From: Deltaproteobacteria bacterium
Lineage (GTDB): Bacteria; Desulfobacterota; Desulfomonilia; UBA1062
Assembly: GCA_023230665.1 (NCBI GenBank)
Contig: JALNWY010000009.1
Coordinates: 1-36,824 of the forward strand
DNA: 36,824 nt
Direction: 5' to 3'
The position numbers and the translations under genes are program-made. The notes under the pieces are model-generated. The model was not told where the DNA came from, did no database searches, and worked only from the letters and a program-made list of their open reading frames with translations. Below are positions 30,869 through 36,824 of this stretch, one piece after another (the first letter of the stretch is position 1; each line of letters starts with the position of its first letter).

Positions 30869-31819
30869 TTATCCCCGGTTTGATGCCGTAAAGCCCTTTT
30901 CTCCAGAATCATCACATTCCTCCGCTGCCTTGCCCATGAAGCAGACCTGCCACAGCTGGGAGACGAGCATGCCTGTGAGCATGAGCGAACAGCCGAGGTA
31001 CTGCCTCGATGTGAGGCGCTCGCCCAGCAGCAGCCATCCTCCCACGGCAGCAAACACGGCCTCCAAGCTCATGAGGATTGCGGCGTGGGAGCCGGGTGCG
31101 TGCTTCTGGCCCACCACCTGGAGCGTGTAGGCGATTCCTACAGACATGACGCCCCCATAGAGGATAGGCGCCGCACCCCGGACGAGGGCGTCTAAAGTGA
31201 TGATCTCCGTGAAGACCCCGACAACGAGGCTCAGGGCGGCGCAGGCCACATATTGGCAGAAGGCGAGCCCGAACGAGTCCATCTTCGGTGAGAGCCATCC
31301 GATGACCAGTACATGTCCGGCCCAGAAGAATGCCCCGGCCAGGACCAGGATATCGCCTGCCGACACGGTCACGCCGCCGGTCGCGCAGAGGAGATAGAGC
31401 CCCGCGACCGCCAGCACGGCGCCGACCCAAGTCCCGGTATCGGTCCGCTGGCCCAAGAATACGCTCAAGATAGGAACGATCACCACATAAAGCCCGGTGA
31501 TGAAGCCGGCGTTGCCGGCTGTCGTGTACACGAGCCCCACCTGCTGGAGCGATGCGCCGGCGAAGAGCACGAACCCGGCCAGGAGACCGCCAAGGACGAT
31601 TTTTCTCCTGTTTGCCCGGGAGGCCGCACGCCCGGAAGCGGACCTGCTGCGGAAAGCGATCAGGGGGAGCAGGAACAGGGCCCCGAGGGCAAAGCGGACG
31701 CCGTTAAAGGTGAAAGGGCCCACATAATCCATCCCGACCCGCTGCGCCACGAATGCGAAGCCCCAGATCAGCGCGGTGATGAAGAGCAGCACATCCGATT
31801 TGACAATCTGCATATTCAT
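30869..31819 (-). CDS. EamA/DMT-family membrane transporter
   Basis: The 316-residue protein has ten predicted transmembrane helices arranged as two EamA repeats, typical of drug/metabolite exporters. Recognisable segments are ALIWGFAFVAQRVGMDYVGPFTFNGVRF near 18-45 and the second repeat FFWAGHVLVIGWLSPKMD near 164-181. EamA proteins export amino acids, nucleosides or drugs; the substrate cannot be read from sequence. The C-terminal tail is short and charged. The start codon is ATG 31819 (an alternative ATG is two codons later), with a weak AGAGAGG site about 12 nt upstream. It lies upstream of cheX on the same strand after a 141-bp gap and downstream of the MBL-fold gene by 164 bp. Confidence 0.86.
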   Translation of the reverse strand: MNMQIVKSDVLLFITALIWGFAFVAQRVGMDYVGPFTFNGVRFALGALFLLPLIAFRSRSASGRAASRANRRKIVLGGLLAGFVLFAGASLQQVGLVYTTAGNAGFITGLYVVIVPILSVFLGQRTDTGTWVGAVLAVAGLYLLCATGGVTVSAGDILVLAGAFFWAGHVLVIGWLSPKMDSFGLAFCQYVACAALSLVVGVFTEIITLDALVRGAAPILYGGVMSVGIAYTLQVVGQKHAPGSHAAILMSLEAVFAAVGGWLLLGERLTSRQYLGCSLMLTGMLVSQLWQVCFMGKAAEECDDSGEKGFTASNRG

Positions 31820-31983
31820 GCCAACAGGTCATCCTCTCTGCCGGGGGTGTTCAGGTGCAGCAGCCCTGCGGTCAAGCCGGATGTGCTGCAGCTTTTTCGT
31901 GCCCAACTATTAGCCTTATCCGAAAAAAAAGGCAATGCGTCTTTGGCCGCGCCCTTCTCCCCGGAAGAGCGCTATACGTCGAT

Positions 31984-32613
31984 CTACCGGATGGAGTCCA
32001 TAATGCACTGCAGGGAGGGGGCGATCTCTTTGAGAATGGCCGTGTACAGCTCGCCGTAGTAGTGCCCGGGCCAGATACGGGTGTCTTCAGGCAGCGTGAG
32101 GATACGGCCGATGCTCTTTTTGATGTCCGCCGGACTCCCCCCCGGGATGTCGGTGCGCCCGATACCCTGGGCAAAGATGGTATCCCCGGAGATGAGGTTT
32201 CCCGGCCAGAAAAGGCAGATCGAGCCCGGAGAGTGCCCGGGCGTATGCATCACTCGAATGGCCATTCGCCCTAAGGAGAGCTCGGCTCCTTCGGAAAGGG
32301 TGAAAGATATCTTTGGCGGGACCCGGGCCGTGAAGATCGCAGCCAGGGAAGAGCTGGCCATTCGCTGGAAAAATCCGCTGTCGCCGGGATGGGCAAGGAT
32401 GGGTGTCTTGTCGGCGAAGAGGTGGTTTCCCATGGTATGGTCGGGATGGATGTGGGTGTTGATCACCCGCTTGATGTCGAGCGAGCCGAGATCGACCCGG
32501 GTATCCATGTCCGCCGGCGGATCGATGACCATGCTTTGGCCCGTTTCCGTGTCGGTAAGCACGTAACTCAACAGGGCAAAGGAGGAGCTGGCGATCTGCC
32601 GGACATCGAGCAT
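31984..32613 (-). CDS. MBL-fold metallohydrolase (glyoxalase II-like)
   Basis: The 209-residue cytosolic metallo-beta-lactamase-fold hydrolase has the binuclear motif THIHPDH (H54, H56, D58, H59), followed by H123/H127 in MHTPGHSPGSI, the bridging aspartate in SGDTIF, and a terminal histidine in WPGHYYGE. The family includes glyoxalase II-like thioesterases and persulfide dioxygenases; the short C-terminus lacks the helical glutathione-binding domain of true GloB, so a different thiol or acyl substrate is likely. It is the last of four closely packed leftward genes, starting 15 bp after the ECF gene. No terminator with a U-run is obvious; an A-run/T-run element lies near 31920. Confidence 0.85.
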   Translation of the reverse strand: MLDVRQIASSSFALLSYVLTDTETGQSMVIDPPADMDTRVDLGSLDIKRVINTHIHPDHTMGNHLFADKTPILAHPGDSGFFQRMASSSLAAIFTARVPPKISFTLSEGAELSLGRMAIRVMHTPGHSPGSICLFWPGNLISGDTIFAQGIGRTDIPGGSPADIKKSIGRILTLPEDTRIWPGHYYGELYTAILKEIAPSLQCIMDSIR

Positions 32614-32628
32614 CGGGTTCCGGCCCTC

Positions 32629-33135
32629 TTATGTGCGCGCAGTGGAGATGATCTTCTGGAAGAGCGGCAGGAGTATGGTCGCCAGCACCACGCTTCCCAG
32701 TGCCTGGATGATATTGGCCGGTACCTCGACCAGAGCTACCTTTTGATCGTACATGATTGTCTCGGCGATGAAGTAGCCGAGAACCATCCACGCTGTCGCC
32801 AGGGTGAAACTCGTGATCTGCAGCACGCCGATCCGGCCTCTCTTCAGCCTGAGAGCACTCGCCATGACAGAGACGATGAGGGCCTCGATGCCCTTGATGA
32901 TCAGGGTCCACAGTGCCCACTGGGGATAACCGCCCAGGATGTCGGCCAGCGCCGACCCGATGCCCCCTGCGATGAAGCCGCCCACAGGCCCGAAGAACAG
33001 GGCCGCCAAGAGGACCATGCTGTCGCCGAGATTCATATAGCCATTGGTCTGGGGCACGGGTATCCGAATGATCATGGTGGATACGGCAACAAGTGCGATA
33101 AACAGCGCCAGGAGCGCAAAATCACGTATCTTCAT
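32629..33135 (-). CDS. ECF transporter S component
   Basis: The 168-residue membrane protein with about five or six helices matches the substrate-capturing S component of energy-coupling-factor vitamin transporters. The segment YMNLGDSMVLLAALFFGPVGGFIAGG near residues 33-58 and SALADILGGYPQWALWTLIIKGIEALI near 60-88 are typical. Ligand (thiamine-, pyridoxine-, hydroxymethylpyrimidine- or another vitamin-type) cannot be decided. The EcfT and EcfA genes are absent here, so it would share a group II energising module encoded elsewhere. Its ATG at 33135 overlaps the gltX stop by 4 bp (ATGA), implying coupling. No riboswitch is possible directly upstream because the region is coding. Confidence 0.85.
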   Translation of the reverse strand: MKIRDFALLALFIALVAVSTMIIRIPVPQTNGYMNLGDSMVLLAALFFGPVGGFIAGGIGSALADILGGYPQWALWTLIIKGIEALIVSVMASALRLKRGRIGVLQITSFTLATAWMVLGYFIAETIMYDQKVALVEVPANIIQALGSVVLATILLPLFQKIISTART

Positions 33136-34538
33136 GCGTTTTTCTCCATGTATGACAGTGCCCTTTTCAGCCGGGGGATCGCCCGGTCGTGTCCGAGCGT
33201 GGCGAGCACCTCAAATATCCCCGGGGACACGGTCTTGCCGGTGAGCGCCACCCGCATGGGCTGGGCAAGGGCCTTGAACTTCAGGCCGGTCTCGTTCAAG
33301 ACAGACTGCACCGCCTCTTCAAGAGCGCCTTTGGTGAAATTCGTGCGCTCGATTTTTTCCACGAGCATCCGGAACACATCCCTGATTTCGTGTGTAAAAA
33401 ATTTTTCACAGAGGTCTTCCGGCGGTTCATGGTCGATAAAGTAGAAATCGCCGAACTCGACCGCCTCATCCAGGGTCTTGGTCCGCTCCCGCACATCCGT
33501 GACCACCCGGGTGAGGTAGGAATGCCCGGGCACGGGATAGCCCCTGGCCTGAATGAATTCGGGCAGGAGGCCCGCGATCCTGTCCGGGTCGCCGGTCTTG
33601 ATGTAGTGATGGTTGAGCCACAGGAGCTTCTCCGGGTTGAACACGGCCGCGCTCCTTCCCACGTCGTGGATATCGAACAGGTCGATGAGCTCCTGACGGG
33701 AGAAGATTTCCTGGTCCCCGTGAGACCATGAAAGCCTCACCAGGTAGTTGACCAGCGCCTCCGGGAGGTAGCCCATATCTTTGTACGCCGTGACCGAGGT
33801 GGCGCCGTGCCTCTTGGAGAGCCGGGTCTTGTCCGCGCCCAGGATCATGGGAACATGGGCGAAAAAGGGGAGGCCGAACCCGAAGGCCTGATAGATCAGG
33901 ACCTGCCTGGGGGTGTTGTTGACATGGTCGTCTCCCCTGATGACGTGGGTGATGCCCATCAGGGCGTCGTCGATGACCACCACCAGGTTGTAGGTGGGCA
34001 TGCCGTCGGAGCGCAGCAGGATAAAGTCATCGAGCTCGGCGTTGTCCACCGTGATCCGCCCCTTGATCATGTCGTCGAACGAGGTGACGCCGGAAGAGGG
34101 CAGGGCGATGCGGACCACGCGGCCCGGCCCGGGGCCGAGGCCTTTGTTCCTGCAGGTCAGATCGTACTTGGGCTTCTCGCCTCTTTCCAGGGCTGTCTTT
34201 CGTTTCGCTTCGAGCGCTTCGGGCGTGCACTCGCACCAGTAGGCCTTGCCCTCGTCCAGGAGTCTCCGGATATGCGAGCGATAGAGATCCAGACGCTGGG
34301 ACTGGAAGATGGGGCCTTGGTCCCAGTCGAGCCCGAGCCATTCCATGGCCTTGAGGATCTGAAGGCTCGACTCCTCGGTCGAGCGCTGAGCATCGGTGTC
34401 TTCCACCCTGAGGATGAACGTGCCTCCGGCGTGCCGGGCATGGAGCCAGGAAAACAGGGCGGTCCGGGCCCCGCCGATATGGAGATACCCGGTGGGTGAA
34501 GGTGCGAATCGTGTCCGTACGGTTTTGTCTCTGGTCAT
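33132..34538 (-). CDS. gltX: Glutamyl-tRNA synthetase
   Basis: The 468-residue class I aminoacyl-tRNA synthetase attaches glutamate to tRNA(Glu). The HIGH motif is HIGG at residues 20-23 in PSPTGYLHIGGART, and the KMSKS-equivalent is LSKRHG in KTRLSKRHGA. A Zn-like pair CEC and YDLTC near residues 110-130 is seen. The C-terminal anticodon-binding region follows normally and the length is typical. In an organism lacking GlnRS the enzyme may also charge tRNA(Gln) for later transamidation, which I cannot judge here. ATG 34538 lies 2 bp after the aconitase stop codon, so the two genes are co-transcribed, and its end overlaps the ECF S component gene. Confidence 0.96.
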   Translation of the reverse strand: MTRDKTVRTRFAPSPTGYLHIGGARTALFSWLHARHAGGTFILRVEDTDAQRSTEESSLQILKAMEWLGLDWDQGPIFQSQRLDLYRSHIRRLLDEGKAYWCECTPEALEAKRKTALERGEKPKYDLTCRNKGLGPGPGRVVRIALPSSGVTSFDDMIKGRITVDNAELDDFILLRSDGMPTYNLVVVIDDALMGITHVIRGDDHVNNTPRQVLIYQAFGFGLPFFAHVPMILGADKTRLSKRHGATSVTAYKDMGYLPEALVNYLVRLSWSHGDQEIFSRQELIDLFDIHDVGRSAAVFNPEKLLWLNHHYIKTGDPDRIAGLLPEFIQARGYPVPGHSYLTRVVTDVRERTKTLDEAVEFGDFYFIDHEPPEDLCEKFFTHEIRDVFRMLVEKIERTNFTKGALEEAVQSVLNETGLKFKALAQPMRVALTGKTVSPGIFEVLATLGHDRAIPRLKRALSYMEKNA

Positions 34539-34540
34539 GT

Positions 34541-36463
34541 CTACCTCTGTACCTGTGACTTGATATAGTTGAGCAGGCCGCCCTCTTTGAGGAGGTCCCG
34601 CTCCCTGGAAGAGACCTGGATCGAGCCCTCGAGTCTCTTCCCCGCGGCCGGGTCCTCGATCGTCAGCGGGCCGCTGCCTTCGAGTGCGGCCGTGATCCCG
34701 GAGATCACGATACGGGAGCCCTGCTTGAGACTCTCATACGTGTCCTGACCGACGATCACGGGGAGAATCCCGAAGTTGATGAGGTTCGAGCGGTGGATCC
34801 GGGCGAACGACCGGGCGAGCACGGCCTTGACCCCCAGATACATGGGGGCGAGGGCCGCATGCTCACGCGAGGACCCCTGGCCGTAGTTCTCCCGGGCCAG
34901 CAGGCAGCCCGCGCCCGCTCGCCGGGCGCGGGAGGGGAAATCAGGATCGATTCCGGAGAACACATAGGCGGAGATGGCCTCGATGTTCGACCGCAAGGGC
35001 AGGATCTTTGCCCCTGCCGGCATGATGTCGTCGGTAGTGATGTTGTCTTCGAGCTTCAGGAGGATCTCCGCCTCGATCCGGTCCTCCATGGCCCCGCGCC
35101 TGGGGAGCGGCTTGATGTTGGGGCCCCGGGAGACCTCCACGGTTCCACTCTCTTCGGCAGGAGGGATGACCAGAGAATCATCGACCAGAAATCTTTCCGG
35201 CAGGGTGATGCCGGGATACTCGCCCAGGTCTCTGGGGTCGGTGAAGCAGCCCGTCAATGCGCACGCCACAGCGACCTCGGGTGAGACGAGGTAGACCCCG
35301 GCGCTCGCCGTGCCTGACCTGCCCGGGAAGTTGCGGTTGAAGGTCCTGACCGATACCCCGCCGGTCTTCGGGGCCTGGCCCATGCCGATGCAGGGTCCGC
35401 AGGCATTTTCGAGGATCCGCGCCCCGGCGCCTATGATGTCTGCCAGTGCGCCGTTTCCGGCCAGCATGGCGAGCACCTGGCGCGAGCCCGGGGCCATGGC
35501 CAAGCTCGTTTCCGGGTGGATCGTCCTGCCCTTGAGCACGGCGGCCACCATCATGAGGTCTTTGAACGAGGAGTTCGTGCACGAACCGATGAGCACCTGG
35601 TCGACCTTTTTCCCGGCCAGGTCCCTGACCGGCACCACCTTGTCCGGACTGTGGGGGCACGCGGCCAAGGGCTCGATGCCGGAGAGGTCGATCTCGATGG
35701 TCTCGTCGTACACCGCGCCTTTGTCCGCTGCAAGAGGCCTCCATGCATCCTCCCTGCCCTGGGCTGCAAGGAAGGCCTTGGTGACCTCATCGCTCGGGAA
35801 GATCGAGGTGGTGGCGCCCAGCTCAGCGCCCATATTTGTGATCGTGGCCCGCTCCGGCACGCTCAGAGTGGACACGCCGCTTCCCGTATACTCGAATATC
35901 CGGCCCACGCCGCCCTTGACCGTGATCCGCCTGAGCACCTCCAGGATGATGTCCTTGGCGCTCGCCCAGGGGTTCAGCCGATTGGTGAGGACCACCCCCA
36001 CCACCTTCGGTCTGGGAATCGAAAAGGGCATGCCTGCCATGGCAGAGGCCACGTCGAGCCCACCTGCGCCGATGGCCAGCATGCCCATGCCTCCTGCGGT
36101 CGGGGTGTGGCTGTCAGAGCCCAGCAGTGTCTTGCCCGGGACCCCGAACCGTTCCAGGTGCACCTGGTGACAGATGCCGTTGCCCGGACGGGAGAAATAG
36201 ATGCCGTATTTCCGCGCGATGTCCTGCAGAAAGCGGTGGTCGTCCGCATTCTCGAACCCGGACTGCAGAGTGTTGTGGTCCACATAGCTCACCGAGAGCT
36301 CGGTCTTGACCCTGTCAAGCCCGATAGCCTCGAATTCCAGGTATGCCATGGTGCCTGTGGCGTCCTGGGTCAGGGTCTGATCGATCTTCAGCGCATATTC
36401 CTTATCGTTTTCTCCTGCGATGTGCTCATCGATGATCTTTAGAGCAAGGGTCTTCTTGTCCAT
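34541..36463 (-). CDS. acnA: Aconitate hydratase
   Basis: The 640-residue Fe-S enzyme isomerises citrate and isocitrate in the TCA cycle. Cluster-binding cysteines are C295 (IGSCTNSS), C355 and C358 (ACGPCIGMG). Substrate-binding segments include DSHTPTAGGMGMLAIGAGG near 126-144 and GSSREH near 537. At about 640 residues, it is of the shorter, mitochondrial/anaerobic-bacterial type rather than the ~890-residue E. coli AcnA form. I chose ATG 36463 because GGAGAG lies 5 nt upstream; the more distal start at 36496 lacks this. It heads the leftward acn-gltX-ECF-MBL set. A weak promoter (TTGACT at 36535-36530) is upstream. Confidence 0.95.
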   Translation of the reverse strand: MDKKTLALKIIDEHIAGENDKEYALKIDQTLTQDATGTMAYLEFEAIGLDRVKTELSVSYVDHNTLQSGFENADDHRFLQDIARKYGIYFSRPGNGICHQVHLERFGVPGKTLLGSDSHTPTAGGMGMLAIGAGGLDVASAMAGMPFSIPRPKVVGVVLTNRLNPWASAKDIILEVLRRITVKGGVGRIFEYTGSGVSTLSVPERATITNMGAELGATTSIFPSDEVTKAFLAAQGREDAWRPLAADKGAVYDETIEIDLSGIEPLAACPHSPDKVVPVRDLAGKKVDQVLIGSCTNSSFKDLMMVAAVLKGRTIHPETSLAMAPGSRQVLAMLAGNGALADIIGAGARILENACGPCIGMGQAPKTGGVSVRTFNRNFPGRSGTASAGVYLVSPEVAVACALTGCFTDPRDLGEYPGITLPERFLVDDSLVIPPAEESGTVEVSRGPNIKPLPRRGAMEDRIEAEILLKLEDNITTDDIMPAGAKILPLRSNIEAISAYVFSGIDPDFPSRARRAGAGCLLARENYGQGSSREHAALAPMYLGVKAVLARSFARIHRSNLINFGILPVIVGQDTYESLKQGSRIVISGITAALEGSGPLTIEDPAAGKRLEGSIQVSSRERDLLKEGGLLNYIKSQVQR

Positions 36464-36506
36464 GCATACTCTCCGAATGTATTCTGTCCTTCTCATGCCT
36501 TATGCT

Positions 36507-36535
36507 CTCTAATCCATGACTCCCCCAAGAGTCAA
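36507..36535 (-). promoter_or_regulatory. Weak candidate promoter of the aconitase operon
   Basis: Leftward TTGACT (36535-36530) and a poor -10 TTAGAG (36512-36507) are 17 bp apart, and the interval contains GACT and AGTC arms forming a short dyad that could bind a regulator. The -10 match is weak. Confidence 0.28.
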
Positions 36536-36765
36536 TAGTCCCTCGGATCTCAGGGGGGCCTGTTGCTGAAAGGCCGTCTTTTCCAATAATGACTGTCCAA
36601 CCAGTGCATCCACTGGAGAACTTCTTCTTCCTTTGCGGAAACCATAGGGCAAAAGACAGTCACACACATCACTCTCTCTGCAAGGGCCTGGCAGCCACAG
36701 TCAGTGCTGCATCACATTCATGCCTTGAAAAATATTCGATATAATGGCCGGGAGGCGCGTTGGGG

Positions 36766-36794
36766 TTGACAAAAGGACATGGTTTTTTTAATCT
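36766..36794 (+). promoter_or_regulatory. Rightward promoter leading out of the window
   Basis: Consensus TTGACA (36766-36771) and TAATCT (36789-36794) are separated by exactly 17 bp, so a gene or operon probably begins to the right of the window edge. In the rest of 36464-36824 I see only the leftward aconitase promoter candidate and no ORF with support. Confidence 0.55.
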
Positions 36795-36824
36795 GGAGCG
36801 CAAGCAGTGGATAATGGCGGGATA

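Noticed and set aside
1..36824. Mobile elements or phage genes
   Set aside because: No transposase, integrase or phage motif was recognised; the endonuclease-like fragment is the only gene-decay sign.

Overview
The window is a GC-rich (by eye) bacterial chromosomal segment with about 27 well-supported protein genes on both strands, several short candidate ORFs, and no rRNA, tRNA, insertion sequence, phage gene or true CRISPR array that I could find. The gene content fits an anaerobic or microaerophilic Desulfobacterota (Deltaproteobacteria)-like organism: an archaeal-type gamma carbonic anhydrase, an ADP-forming acyl-CoA synthetase subunit, a sigma-54-like promoter, CheX, a PAS hybrid kinase, and an IscA/HesB-like gene with an in-frame UGA and a SECIS-like hairpin. 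This assignment is an inference from content, not from a marker gene.

Layout. 0.2-7.6 kb: a mostly leftward block with an NDP-forming acyl-CoA synthetase alpha subunit, a DUF1015 protein, a Cam-type gamma carbonic anhydrase and a lipoprotein penicillin-acylase-family hydrolase. It is interrupted by a rightward secreted protein of unknown function and an endonuclease III-like Fe-S fragment. 8-12.8 kb: a small conserved-looking protein behind a sigma-54-like promoter, a leftward UbiE methyltransferase with a possible coupled 40-residue ORF, an amidohydrolase and a fatty acyl-CoA ligase. 12.8-20.3 kb: a periplasmic MsrA-MsrB fusion divergent from FtsH, then a hybrid histidine kinase, then a phosphate-binding-like protein paired with a porin. 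A terminator and repeat cluster at 20.3-20.65 kb separates the porin from a convergent ABC substrate-binding protein.

22-28.8 kb: a possible cysteine-rich micro-ORF overlapping a DUF6901-like gene; then a probable operon of a GntR/FCD regulator, a glycerol-3-phosphate dehydrogenase and an alkylglycerone-phosphate-synthase-like flavoprotein. Its promoter carries a strongly palindromic operator. Convergent to it are a half-size TauE/SafE permease and a CaCA antiporter. 29.1-29.5 kb: the selenoprotein candidate, which conventional gene calling would truncate to its C-terminal two thirds. 29.5-36.5 kb: leftward genes for a SpoU/TrmH methyltransferase, CheX, an EamA exporter, and a tightly packed set acn-gltX-ECF S component-MBL hydrolase.

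The most valuable second looks are the UGA-containing IscA/HesB gene, the GntR-GlpD-AGPS-like operon with its operator (possible ether-lipid or glycerol-phosphate chemistry), the two short ORFs that overlap the next gene by ATGA, and the 36-nt repeat pair at 20.5 kb.
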